A stretch of DNA of 64,000 nt. Origin: Sphingomonas sediminicola (GTDB lineage: Bacteria; Pseudomonadota; Alphaproteobacteria; Sphingomonadales; Sphingomonadaceae). A program made the position numbers and the translations under genes. The stretch covers positions 434,001 to 498,000 of the forward strand of contig NZ_CP060782.1 in assembly GCF_014489515.1 (NCBI RefSeq), read 5' to 3'. Below, piece by piece: positions 9,175 through 19,871 of this stretch. Numbering within the stretch: the stretch's first letter is position 1; each line of letters begins with the position of its first letter. The notes beneath the pieces were generated by a model that did no database searches, was not told the origin of the DNA, and saw only the letters and a list, made by a program, of their open reading frames with translations.

Positions 9175-10078
9175 TGCGCGGCCCTTCCGGTCCGGAGATG
9201 CAGGACGCGCGTGAAAATGCTGTCAATTACGAAGACTGTCACCAAGGCGACCGCAAACATTGTGAGCCCGGCAAAGTCGTGGAGGAATCCCTGCGCAGCT
9301 GACTCGCCCATGTAATAGGTGATCAGGATCAGGATGATCACCCGGACAAAATTCGAGAAGACGGCGATCGGGATCACTGACAGGGCAATGACTGCAAAGG
9401 ACAGGAAATTGCTGCGGTGACGCAGATATCCATAGAACAGGCAGATCGCACCCAGGCTGATGATCGAGTTCAGCCCCGCGCACGCGGCCGCGACCAGCAA
9501 TTCAAATTGGGCGATCTGGATGGTCACCCTGAACTCGCGATTGGATATCCGAGTGCGTGGAGAAGACTGACCGCCCATTGCGAGATCGCGATCTTGATCG
9601 GTTGGGTGATCGCCGCGACGACCGAATCCGGCGGAGGCAAAGTCAGCGCAAGGTACACTAGCGGAAACCAGATCGATCTGAGCAGCTTTCCGCCCACCAG
9701 CAAATAGAGGCCGGTGATCAGCGCGCTATACATTGCGATCGCCTCGATCTCGAGTATGCCGGTTACCCGCGCCAGCCCGTAGATCGCCAAGAACGGAATG
9801 AGCAGAGAAAGTCCGAGCGCGAGACTACCTGGCTCCCGGACGGCGTGGCTGCCTCTCAATTCCCGCCAAAGGAGCCAGGCACCGGTTGCAAGGACGATGG
9901 GCCCGTGACCGCCTTGTTCAGTCGTCCAGTTGAACCGGGCAACCTGTATCATGGTGGGCAGCAGGATTATTCCAACGCCTGCTATCAGCACCAGATCGGC
10001 GAGGCCGATCGAGCGTACGAAGCTGGTTTGAGGTTGCGCCTTGGCTAAAAGCAAAAGGGGTGCCCGATCTCCGCACAT
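9171..10078 (-). CDS. xrtV: Exosortase V (transpeptidase-like sorting protease; one-base frameshift in this sequence)
   Basis: A polytopic membrane protease/transpeptidase that recognises PEP-CTERM signals. Joined, it has 302 residues and about eight membrane helices. The three conserved catalytic positions are visible: Cys200 in LLVAAACAGLNS, Arg246 in FSNFVRVI, and His267 in AQGFLHDFAG. The frame breaks between IASSG and VTIQIAQF at a CCC run on the plus strand, 9527-9529; one extra base restores the family's usual ...G-(N/V)-x-I.... sequence. The break falls before the catalytic Cys, so if genuine the enzyme would be dead. It is followed by epsI with a four-base overlap. The V-type label comes from its accessory gene and the PEPxxWA substrate in the window. 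Confidence 0.88.
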
Positions 10079-10174
10079 TCGCCTGATTGATTGTGCGAAA
10101 GAAAAGCTAAACCTAGTCTAAACCCGCCGCAAGCTTTCCGGATTGCTGTCGAAAATGAATTTGGGACACATTTC

Positions 10175-11342
10175 GTGATCGGGATCGTGATTATCTTGCT
10201 GGCACCTTTTGCGGTGTTGACGGCATTCTTCGTCGTCGAATTGATCGCGGGTCTGCCAACCAGTCGATTTCGGCGCGCGGGCAGCAAGCGGGTTTCTGCG
10301 GTGGTCATCGTTCCGGCTCACGACGAAGCTCTGGTTATCGGGCATACGGTGGCAGCTTTGACGTCTGTACTGCCGGAGGGCGTTCGGCTTCTCGTCGTGG
10401 CGGACAATTGCTCGGATACGACGGCAGGAATTGCTCGCTCGGCCGGGGCGGAAGTGATCGAACGGAATGAAGCAGACCAGCGGGGAAGGGCCACGCGCTT
10501 GCATTTGCCGCCGAGCATTTAGCGAGCGATCCGCCCGATGTCCTCGCCGTTCTCGACGCGGATTGCCGGATGGATTCCCCGAGCCTGTTGGCATTGGTAT
10601 CGGCGGCTGGATCCGGAAGCCCCGTGCAGGCCGTCAATCTCCTGCGGCCGGACAAGGCAAGCTCCCGCTGGTCCAGATTTCGACCTTTGCATTCATGCTG
10701 AAGAATTTGGTCCGGCAGCGCGGCCTTCAAAGAATCGCAGGACGAGTGCATCTCACCGGGACCGGGATGGCGATGCCGTACGCACTCTTCAGCGCGTCCG
10801 GCGAAGTGCGGTCTAGCATTGTCGAGGACCTGGCGCAGGGGCTCGAGCTTGCCGAATCCGGGCACCATCCCGAGTTCGTTGCCGATGCGACGGTTTGGAG
10901 CTGCGCAAGCACTGAGGAAGGGACGCTCACGCAACGGCGCAGATGGGAAGGCGGTTTCCTCGCGACCTCCTTGCGGCAGGCCCCGAAATTGATCCTCAAG
11001 TCAGTTGTGAAAGGCGACGTCAGGGGCGTGCTCGCAGGCCTCGACCTACTTGTGCCGCCGCTCGCGCTCTTCGCGCTCTTGAACGTTGCCGCACTGGCGA
11101 TTGCCTCGCTCTTGTCCTTGGCATTGAAGCTGGATTGGTGGCCGGTTCTCCTTCAGCTCGGCCTTCTCGTCGTGGCGCTCCTGGCGATCTTCGTCGTCTG
11201 GCTGCGTGAAGGACGGCAATTCATTTCCCTTGGAGTGCTGGCGCGACTGCCTCTCTATGCAATGTGGAAGGTGCCGATGTACCTCGGCCTCGCCAAGCGC
11301 GGGGCCCCGGGGATTGGCTCCGGACGGGCCGCTGAGGGTTAG
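10175..11342 (+). CDS. Glycosyltransferase family 2 membrane protein (two one-base frameshifts)
   Basis: After repair this is a 389-residue inner-membrane GT-A glycosyltransferase. An N-terminal helix (IGIVIILLAPFAVLTAFF) precedes VVIVPAHDEALVIG, VVADNCSDTT and LDADCR (the DxD region). TGTGMAMPY, the acceptor segment TQRRRWEGG (QxxRW-like) and two to three C-terminal helices follow. Breaks lie at about 10482-10490 (GGGGAAGGG) and 10664-10666 (CCC); one added base at each gives one open frame. GTG 10175 has GGGA eight bases upstream. It stands alone on the plus strand between two minus-strand blocks, and its end overlaps the small ORF at 11339-11437. The transferred sugar is unknown. Confidence 0.85.
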
Positions 11343-11437
11343 AGTTTCCGGATCGCGACCATCACGGCAATCACGCATCCGGCAAGCGCCAGCACGACGG
11401 CTTCTCTGAGACCGAACGTTAGGGACAGCTTTCTCAT
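11339..11437 (-). CDS. Predicted 32-residue single-helix membrane protein
   Basis: An open frame below usual length cut-offs. Its ATG (11437-11435) follows the TGA of the upstream glycosyltransferase (11440-11438) with no gap, a coupling arrangement. The product has a short basic start (MRKLSLTFGLRE), one hydrophobic helix (AVVLALAGCVIAVMVAI) and a basic end (RKL). Its stop overlaps the stop of the convergent GT2 gene. Composition looks like a real small membrane protein, but length and overlap mean chance cannot be excluded. No family recognised. Confidence 0.48.
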   Translation of the reverse strand: MRKLSLTFGLREAVVLALAGCVIAVMVAIRKL

Positions 11438-12660
11438 TCAGTTCACCGCAACGCTCGAGCCAAAGTTGTCGTTGAACAGCCGACCCATCTGCATCGCAGA
11501 CTTGCGCGCATCGAATTCCGCCAGCACCTTTGCCTTGCCACGCTCGGCAACGGCCCCGCGAAGCGCCTGATCGTTCAGCAACCGCTCGATCTGTCCTGCG
11601 AGTTGGTCCCAGTCCGAAGGCGCGAAGAGCAAGCCGGAGAGCCCATCGTCCACAAGCTCGGGAATGCCCGCGACCCTACTAGCGACGACGGGAACGCCGA
11701 GAGCCATGGCCTCCATCAGGACGATCGGGAGACCCTCCATGAAGCTTGGCAGAGCAAGCAGGTCACTTTGCGCAATCTCCGCCAGTGTCCGCTCTTCCGA
11801 AAGCCTGCCCAGAAACGTCACTGCGCTGGCGATTCCAAGTTTTTCCGCGAGAGCTTTCAACGAAGCTTGATCAGGTCCGTCACCCACCAACCGCAGCCGG
11901 ATGTCGGCTCGTGCCTTGTGAAGTCTCGAGAAGGCCCGAAGGAGTCCGGCCTGTCCTTTCTCGGGAGAGAGTCGTCCGACACAAATGATGGTCTTTGCTT
12001 CGGAGTCCCGCGGTCCGCTTCGCGGCAGTTGATCGAAGGGAGCCCGCAGCGGACGACGTGCATCCTTTCCCAATGCTCGGGCGCTACCAGCCGCATTCCC
12101 TGCGCCCTTCCGAAGAAGGAGACGCAAGCGACAAACTCAGCAGCTTCGATCTTTCGGCCGAGCATGAGGCCGGCCGGATAATCGGTTTCAGAAATCCCAT
12201 GCATGGTGAAGCTCCACCCGATGCCTAGCAGGCGGGTGGCCAGTAGCCCGACGGTCGCGGCGGAGTTCGCAAAGTGATTGTGAAGATGCTCCGTATTCCG
12301 GAGGCGCAATTCACGCGCAAGCAATACGCTTTCCGCGAAATGGGCGAGCCCAAGGAACAGCCCGCGGGCCCCCGGAGCACGATGGCCAAGCGCCAAACCG
12401 AACGTCTTCAGATAGGCGGCGGGCCGGGTGACGAAGGTTGCAAGGTTTGCGGCGGCAATCGCCAGCGGCGACTGTGCGAGGACATAGAAAGTCCGACCAG
12501 CTTCGGCCTTGTCGGCATCGGCGCTGGCTTCGCCGGAACCGGGCTTGCGGATGCTGAAGGTATCGATGGCGACGCCTTGCTCGCGCAACGCCTCGACCTC
12601 GCGCCGGATGAAGGTATGCGAAGCTGCCGGATATTGGCTCGTGAGATAGGCGATGCGCAT
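11438..12660 (-). CDS. Glycosyltransferase family 4, colanic-acid-type (one-base frameshift)
   Basis: Joined length is 407 residues. The N-terminal Rossmann half starts MRIAYLTSQYPAASHTFIRR (the 'sHTFi..Ev..L' start common in EPS family 4 enzymes). The C-terminal GT-B half contains VGRLSPEKGQ, RLVGDGPD, FLGRLSEE and the donor-site block PSFMEGLPIVLMEAMALG. The frames change at about 12038-12045 (plus-strand GGGAGCCC); one added base joins HVVRCGLP to FDQLPRSGPRD. It is the last large gene of a minus-strand glycosyltransferase operon, 14 bases after its neighbour. Donor and acceptor sugars are unknown. Confidence 0.9.
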
Positions 12661-12674
12661 TTCCGGCCCCTAGC

Positions 12675-13876
12675 TCAGCGTTTCCGTGCGTAAGGATCAA
12701 GCGCACGCCGCATTGCCGAGTACCAGCTGTTGCCGCGATCGTAGAATTGCGCCTGCAAGCCAGCACAGGCGCGCTGCTTCGAGGCATACAACTGGGGGTC
12801 ATCGCTCAGCTTCACGATGGCTTCGCGATAAGAAGCGGGGTCGTCGGGTTTGGCTTCTACGGATGCGTCGCGCAGATAATCGAGCGCGGGGCAGACCGCG
12901 GAGGTCACCAATGGACGCGCTGCGAGAATTGCCTCGGAGCAGGTCATCTCAAAGCCCGCCTCATAGTTCGTCCGGGTCGGAACGATGCAAACGTGGCTGG
13001 AGCTCATCAGTTCGCTGACCTTCTCCGGATTGCTGAAGCCGTGGCACATTACCACGCCTTCTAGGCCAAGGTCGGTAACGCGTTGGCGGAGTGCCGCTAG
13101 CGCGCCGCCGCTTCCGCAAATGTCGAAGCGATACTCCCCCGGCCGCGCAGCTTCGAGCGAGCGTGCAATCTCCACGATATCGAAGACGCCCTTGTTCTCT
13201 TCGATCCGGCTCATGAAGAACGTCCGGAACGGCCGCCGCGGCAAATCATCGGGCGGCGAGATGTCAGCGAACTGGGCCGGCGAATAGGTCGGCAGGTGAT
13301 CGAAGATCGGTACCCGATCCTTGTCGCGGCCCAGAAGCTGCTCGATCTGCCCGCGAATATCCCGCGACGTCGATAGAATGCCCTTGGCGTGACGCAGGAT
13401 GAAGATCCGGTTCAACTCCAGCAGAAAGCGCCACGATTTCTTGACCGGTCGGAACTGCGGCCAAAGCACCGCGTGATAGGAAATGACGATCTTGGCGCCG
13501 AGCCAGCGCACCGGGCGAGCGTCCACCAGAAGTTCTGGTTGCCCGTGAGCATAAGAATATCGGGCCTGAACCGGAGCAGTGTCGGCAGGAGTCGAAGGTG
13601 CCAAAGCAGTTGTGCTAGATAATAGCGGGCCCCGCCCGCAGAAGTGATTGGGCGGTTGTCAAACGTGAACGATCCGAGCTTCGTCACTCCCGGCTCATTG
13701 CCGTACCAGGTGACCACATAGCTTGCCGCGTCGAGGTCGGACGCAACCTGAAGGAACTGCTTCAAATAGTCCGTCCCGAAATATACTTGCGCCTCGGCCT
13801 TGGACCATTCGCGATAGATCTCGGCCGCGTTCGCGGGACCGCTGAGGAATGCGATCTTCAATCGCTTTTTGATCAT
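12675..13876 (-). CDS. Glycosyltransferase family 4 (one-base frameshift)
   Basis: Joined length is 400 residues with a GT-B fold. The N-terminal half (IAFLSGPANAAEIYREW, DILMLTGNQNFWWTLA) and C-terminal half (FFMSRIEENKGVFDIVEIA, RFDICGSGG, MCHGF, TNYEAGFEMTCSEAILAARP) are in different frames. The break is at plus-strand GGG 13513-13515; one added base gives TLAPVRWLGAKIV. The E-(x)7-E pattern in GFEMTCSEA marks the nucleotide-sugar site. It lies 20 bases after the fused oxidoreductase/epimerase gene and 14 bases before the next glycosyltransferase, in the same operon. Specificity unknown. Confidence 0.88.
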
Positions 13877-13896
13877 TTAGCCCCGCCCCCGCACAA

Positions 13897-16048
13897 TCAT
13901 CCTCGCGCCATCAGCCAAACCGCCAGCGACCCTCCGATGCCTTCATCGATCATGCGCTGCGGATCGGAAATCGGCGTCCAGCCAAGCTCCTTGCGCGTAC
14001 GGCTCGTGTCGAACACGGCCTTCTGGGTGCGCGACTCCCAATCTGCATAGCTGGGAATTCTGCCGCCGTCGGGATGGCCGACCGCGAGCTTGATGGGCCA
14101 TTTTGCAAAGTCCGCCAACCAGAACCGCCAGATCGGCCGTGGATGGACTTCGACCTTGTAGCCGGCGAGACGTTCAAGCCCGGCGATATAGTCGCGCGCT
14201 GAAAGCAGCGGAATGTCGACCAGATTATAGGCTCGGCCTTCGACTCCGGGCGCTTCCATTGCCCGGATCAGGCCCGACGCGACATCTTCGACGAGGACCA
14301 GCGGCAGCTTGTTGTTGCCTTCTCCCCACGTTTCAACGACGCCTTCCGACGACCATTTGCCAACCCCCAGTGGAATGGATTTCCGCCGCGGCCGATGACA
14401 ATCCCGGGACGTGCGATAACGACCGGAAGGCCGTCCGCGCGATGCATGTCGGTCAGCAGGTTTTCAACCGCCGCCTTGGCACGTGCGTAATAGTTGCGGC
14501 GCCTGATGTTCGGATCGAGCGGCGTCCGCTCGGTAATCGTGCCAGCGCGGCTGCCAGCGTAAAGTGAATCGATCGTGCCGGTGTAGATCAGCCGCTTGAT
14601 ACCGTGCTTGAGACAGGCGCGGGCGAGCGTTCGCGCCGGCTCAACTTCGCGCTCGATGAACTGGTCCCAGGTTCTGGCGTCCGACGTGGCGAGGTGAAAC
14701 ACAAAGTCGATACCCGCGAGTATGCGCTCGAGATCTTCCTCGGACCGCATGTCGGCCCGCACGATTTCCAGGCGATCGCTACCGAGCTCTTCGAGCGGGA
14801 GGCTCGATCCACGCGCGGCCGCTCGCACGGCATGGCCCTTGTCGAGCAACTGCTTGATCAACTGGCGCCCGATGAAGCCCGTACCGCCCAAGACCAGGAT
14901 CGTCGGTTGGAGCCCGGGGAGGGGCCGACCCGGGTGGTCTCGACGCGGCCCTTGAGCTTCGCCTTCCGGATGATCGTCTCGCAGGTTTCGATGACGGATC
15001 GGCCCGTTTCGCCAGTAATCCGGCTATCCAGGCCTGCAGGCGAGCGCAGCCCGTCGTAGAAGGCCGCGATGCTGTTCATGATCGACAGCTGGTACGGGTT
15101 GCCACGGCGGCGCAGCTTGGCCTTCGTCAGAATGTAATCGGCAAGTGTCGAGCGGGCCTGCGCACTCACCTGCGACGCAATCGAGACGCCTCGCTTGTGC
15201 CGGTCGAAATCGGGACTTGCGGGTGTCCGCCTGTCGATCGTGCAGATGTTCGAATCCAGGTCTGCGAGCGCAGTGCCGAGGAGGCCCCGCACGGCGATGG
15301 TGCGCTGGGGAAATCCCGGCCCAAGCTCGATATTGATGTCGGCTGCGGTGCGGCCGACGCGCGTGTGAATTCGCCAGCGGCGGTAAGCGCGTGCTCCACC
15401 TGGCAGGACGATGTCGCGATCGGCAGCAACCTGGATTTCATCCGGAACGCCCAGCAGGTCGACGAGTCCGGAGACCGGATGTGGACCGATTTCCAGCAAC
15501 GCATTGCCCGGCTCGCGGAGCATCCAGTTGCCGAACGGCCCGAAGCGAATGAAGGCGAGCTCCGCAAAGTGGTTGAACGTCACATGGTCAAGCGGTCCAA
15601 GATCGCCGTTTCGCACATGGTCGCGCAGTCGCTGGAATGCGCCTTCGAAAAGCATGCTGTGGTTGACGCCGATCGTCAGGCCCTTCGCACCGGCGAGATC
15701 AAGGAGATCGCGCGTCTCCTCGGCCGAAACGCACATCGGCTTTTCGATGAAGACGTTTGCTCCAGCCTCGAGCACCACCTTCGCAAGAGGGTAATGCAGA
15801 TCGGGCGGTACCAGCAGGTGGACGACGTCGACGCGCTGTTCAGCCAGCAGGGTCTGCAGCGAGGAATAGGCCGGAACGCCGAGGCCGGCCGCGAACGCCT
15901 TCGCGACGGTCGCGTTGGAATCGCAGACTGCGACAAGCTCGACCTCGCGCGCGTTCTGGATTCCGCGCACGTGGAATTCGGCAATGTAGCCGGTTCCCAC
16001 GATCGCTGCGCGAACAGGTCCGCCGGTCACGACATTTGGTGCGGTCAA
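13897..16048 (-). CDS. Gfo/Idh/MocA oxidoreductase fused to NAD-dependent epimerase/dehydratase (two one-base frameshifts)
   Basis: Residues about 1-395 form a Gfo/Idh/MocA dehydrogenase: RAAIVGTGYIAEFHVRG (NAD site), then EKPMCVSAEE (the EKP motif) and a C-terminal substrate domain. After GRVETTRVGPSPG the same strand continues, once one base is added at plus-strand GGGG 14916-14919, into QPTILVLGGTGFIGRQL, the GxxGxxG start of an extended SDR epimerase. That domain has YYARAKAA (YxxxK). A second break at CCCCC 14364-14368 joins GGNPFHWG to VGKWSSEG. The repaired frame has 717 codons and no start signal between the domains, so a natural fusion is favoured over two genes. It likely makes or trims a sugar nucleotide for the EPS. 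Four-base overlap with the upstream glycosyltransferase. Confidence 0.83.
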
Positions 16049-17186
16049 GCCTGGGCTCCCTGGCGGATTGGGTCGGCGGACGGATGTGCGCGGGAATTCC
16101 CGGACCTGTCCAGAACGTCCTCGAAGAAGTCAACGTACTTCCCGGCGACAACTTTCCAGCTGTATCGGGCATGCGCCCACGCTGCCGCTTCGGCATCCAC
16201 CATGGGCTTGGTCAACGCGTTCCGGATCGCATTCTTCAGGGCCGCTTCCGACGTCGTGTCGACAAGCATTGCGTGATCACCGAGGATCCAGCGCGTGACT
16301 TCATCGTCATGCGCGACGATTGGAATTCCGCAGCTCAGCGCCTCGATGTAGACGTTGCCGAAGGACTCCTGAATCTTGGTATGCAGGAAGAGATCGGCGC
16401 TCCGGTAAAGATCGGGCATCTGCTCGTGACTGAAGGTCGTGCGAAGGAAGCGCCCGGGAAGCCGCTCAGCAGCAAGCCGGTCCACCTCGTCGCGCAGCGG
16501 ACCGTCACCTGCGACGACCAGAAGGGCATCCGGAACGCCGGCGACTGCCCGCATAGCTTCGATGACCCGTTTGCCGGGCTCGAGCGCGCTGACCATCAGG
16601 ATGATTTGACGGTCGACCGGAAGGCCCAGTTCGGCCCTGCGTGCCGGCCCTGGAAGGAAGCGTAGCGGATCGACCCCGTTCGGAATCAATGTCGAATGCC
16701 AGCGCGCGCTATTGCGCTCATAGTAGAGCGGATTGGTGCAAATCAGTCCGTCACAGGAGAAGAAACGCGGTTCCGGCCCCCGTTTAAGCGCGGGCCAGTC
16801 ACCGTTCTGAGTCACGAAGACATGGGCGGGCCGGCCTCCGCTGCGCCGGCGGCGCAACGCCCAGTTTGTGTAGGGATAGCTGCAGGTCATTGTCACATCC
16901 GCCTGCTCGACAATTGGCAATCGCAGCAGGCCGGCCGCGAAGGTCAGTTCCTCGTACATGAACTCGTGCCGGAGGAACGGAAGCTTCGGCCAGTGCTCGA
17001 ACCGCTCTCGCGAAACAGCGGGACGTGGACGAAGTCATAGGCGCGGCCGGGCCGGACCTCACCGGAGCCAACTAGAGTGACCTGGTGGTTCCCAGCCGCG
17101 GCGATTTGCTGCGCGATGGATTCGAAGACGACTTCGGCGCCGCGGCCGAACCGGTGCAGGCCAGGAAGAGCGAATAGGATGCGCAT
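16045..17186 (-). CDS. Glycosyltransferase family 4 (one-base frameshift)
   Basis: Joined length is 380 residues. The start MRILFALPGLHRFGRGAEVV is a typical GT-B N-terminus with a glycine loop. The C-terminal half carries STLIPNGVDPLRF, VSALEPGKRV, VVAGDGPLRDEV and QESFGNVYIEALSCGIPIVAHD with the ExxxxxxxE donor site. The frame break is near plus-strand AAA 17013-17015, where one added base gives ...VPLFSRERFEHWPKLP leading into the second half. It is directly downstream of the GT2 gene (four bases) and overlaps the fusion gene by four bases (ATGA), so all belong to one transcript. Confidence 0.9.
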
Positions 17187-17190
17187 GGGC

Positions 17191-18122
17191 CTAGCGGTGA
17201 TCTATTTCGACGCCGACCGAGCCAAGCAGCTTGCCGATTGATTGCAGGATCTGCGCGAGACAGAAACGGAACTGCGGCTTTTGCCCACGGGCGAGCCGCG
17301 ACAATTGCCGCATTATTGCTCGCGCCAGCGACGCGCTGCCGTGAACGAACATACGGGACCGCTTCATTCCACTCTTGATGCAGGCAAGAGCGGCGCTGTT
17401 GCCATGCCAGAAGTGGACGTAGAGCTGATAGCCGAACGTGGCGCGCTCCGCGGACTCGTTTTCGTAAACGAACCCGTCTTTCGAAAATCTGATCGACAGC
17501 CCTGCCGCCCGCGCCGCGCGGAAGAAGACCATATCCTCTCCGCCGATCACTCCAAATTCTGGGGAGAACCGGATTTTGGGATGATCCCTCAGCCACTGGC
17601 CAGACATCATCGTGTTGAACGTTGCAGCTGTCGGCATTTCGCTCGCGTCGGAGAGTTCTTCGACGCCAAGATCGAGGAACGGCTGTTCCGTGATCCACCG
17701 CGGGGAGTTTTCGGGAACACGGCGGACCATGCGTCCGGTAACCGCATCGGCTCCTGTTTCCTGTTGAAGATTGAGCAGCGCCTCCAGCCATTGCGAAGGC
17801 GGCTCGCAATCGTCGTCGGTCATGGCGATCCAGTCGCCGAGATCGAGGGCGGTCGCGACTGCAAGATTGCGGGCCAGAGAGATATTTTTACGGCCGGAAA
17901 TCCGATACTCCAGCCCAAGCTCGAAGCGGTCGGCAAAGGCGTCCGCAACGACGCGTGCCTGTCCGTCAGGTGTGTCGTCCACCAGCGCGACGCCCACGGC
18001 CGCACGATCCCGGACCTGCTCGGCACACACCAGCAGGGCCTCGAGCAGGCGCGTGAGCAATTCATTGCGCTTGTAGGTGCAGATGGCGACCGCAATGGCC
18101 GTCCTCCCCCTATCGCTAGCAT
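17191..18122 (-). CDS. Glycosyltransferase family 2 (one-base frameshift near the start)
   Basis: Joined length is 310 residues. The frame begins at ATG 18122, which has AGGAG six bases upstream, and shifts at CCCCC 18106-18110 into AIAVAICTYKRNELLTRLLEA, the canonical GT-A start. Further landmarks are RNLAVATALDLGDWIAMTDDDCEP (the DDD metal-binding site, broken here for length after GDW) and GGEDMVFFRAAR near residue 195. It heads the minus-strand glycosyltransferase operon that continues to position 11438. A good ribosome site in one frame and a good protein in the other, separated by a G run, argue for a sequence error here. Confidence 0.87.
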
Positions 18123-18231
18123 GAATTCTCCTGCGCTACCCTTGGTCCCGGTCTAACCGTTCGGCTTGTGGGGCGCCATTTCGAAATCTGCCAACGGGTT
18201 AGCCGTGCCAGAATCGGACGGTCGCCGATTG

Positions 18232-19604
18232 TCAGACCTTGCCAGCAATTTGCAGGAGGAATTGCGGGATCATGCCCTGGATTCCACCTCCAATTCCAAG
18301 CAGACGCGTAATCTCTCCAATCGCCAGAGCAGTCGCGGCAAAGGCGAAGGTGAGCGCGAGATCATCGCGACCGAAATGCAGGTGCTCCTTGTGGCTCAGC
18401 ATCCAGAGGGCCGCATATTTCACGATCTCGCCCAGGCTGATGACAGCAACGGCTCCCATGAAGCCGAAATAGTGAAATGCCAGCGGGACCCCGATCAAAT
18501 AGCTGATCAGCTTCGCCGTGTTGGAAAGCGCGGGGTAGGCGGGGCGGGCCAGCCCATCAGGATGGAATCGTTCGTCGAGGTCAGGATTCCGAACCAGACC
18601 CCGACGCAGAGAACAGGAAGGATCAGGCCTGCCTGCTGGTAACGCTGGTCGTAGAGTAGATCGACGACGATCCCGGAGATTGCCAGAAACGAGCCTAGGA
18701 TGACTGCGGCGGCCAGGAGCAATGTCCGCCTGCCATGAAGCAGCTTCTGCCGGAGTTCCGGAGGCGCGAGACCTGCCGCAGCGACAGTCGGGAAGAGCAC
18801 GAAATTGCTCGCCCGAGCTACGAACAGGCTGACCATATCGGCCAGGCTTCGTGCGATACCGTAAACGCCGAGTTCCGAGAGGCTGATCACCTTCGCGAAA
18901 TAGAGGCGATCGAAATTCATGGCGAAGAAGTAGACGATCGACGAAAGGAACACCCACTTCCCGAACTTCAACAGTTGCCGGGCGCTCTCAGGATCGATCA
19001 TGAATCGGTGGCGCATACCCGGGATGAAGAGGAAGCTCCCGATCAGCGTCGCTGCCCCAGTGATGACGCTTCCAAGCACAAGCGCCCAGACCGTCGGCGT
19101 GAGGATCGCAAGCACGACATGAGCGACCAGCGAAACAACGCCGATGCCAATGTCGAAAAGATTGATGCGAGCGACCTGAAGCTGCTTCTGGATCAGTGGG
19201 CGAGCTGTGGAATCGAACCCGGTGAAGACAAAGAACAGCGAGGCCACCGGCAGGATCGCAGCCAATTCCGGATATTCGAAGAAGCGGGCAAGCGGGACCG
19301 CGAGCGCCATGCAAATGGCCGCCAACACAACTCCCCTGACGGCCTGCAAAGTCCAGGCAGTATCGTAGAAATCGGGATGATCGCCACGCGGGTTGCTGAC
19401 GATGTTCTGCATGATCCCGACATCGGAAAGCAGCTCGACGCCGGTCCGGATCGAATTCACGACTGCCATGAGCCCGAATATTGGCGGCGCGAGAAGCCGG
19501 GCGAGGATGACGTTGTTGGCCAGCCGCAGAAGCTGAGCGCCGCCGTAGCCAACGCTCATCCAGCCCAGGCGGACGACGATCGACTTCGGCACGCCCAGGA
19601 ACAT
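18232..19604 (-). CDS. Wzx-type polysaccharide flippase, MATE/MOP superfamily (one-base frameshift)
   Basis: A 457-residue polytopic inner-membrane protein once joined, with about 12-14 helices. The N-terminus KSIVVRLGWMSVGYGGAQ and NNVILARLLAPPIFGLMAVV are typical of the lipopolysaccharide/EPS flippase family. It moves undecaprenyl-linked repeat units across the inner membrane. The break is at plus-strand CCC 18553-18555; one added base links NDSILMG to LARPAYPALSNTAKL. It is followed by the GT2 gene 109 bases on and is divergent from the WaaL-type gene, so its promoter lies in 19605-19871. Confidence 0.92.
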
Positions 19605-19871
19605 CAGTGCTTCATTCCCCCTTGGCCCGAGACCGGATCGTCCGTTGCCAGTCTAAACTCGATCGTGCCCGGTCTCACAATGGACAGCCGGGCTAGTGGC
19701 AATCAAGAGAATAATCCGTGAGTTGCGGAGGGGCACGCAACCATTGGGTTCGCTGCGAAGGCCGGGCGAATTTTAAACGATTCCCTGCAATGAAAAGCGC
19801 TTACCGACCGGACTGAGCGGCGATATGATCGTTCATCGGATCGAGTGGGGAGCTAGCGGGCAGCAACTGGC
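19605..19871. other. Divergent intergenic region between flippase and WaaL-type gene
   Basis: This 267-base gap must carry promoters for the minus-strand flippase/glycosyltransferase operon and the plus-strand ligase/acyltransferase pair. It is locally A+T richer near 19770-19800. No clear repeat, terminator or operator stands out by eye. Confidence 0.5.

Noticed and set aside
19200-19225. tRNA T-arm-like sequence near GGAATCGAACCC, possible att fragment
   Set aside because: Short match inside the flippase gene with no surrounding cloverleaf; chance.
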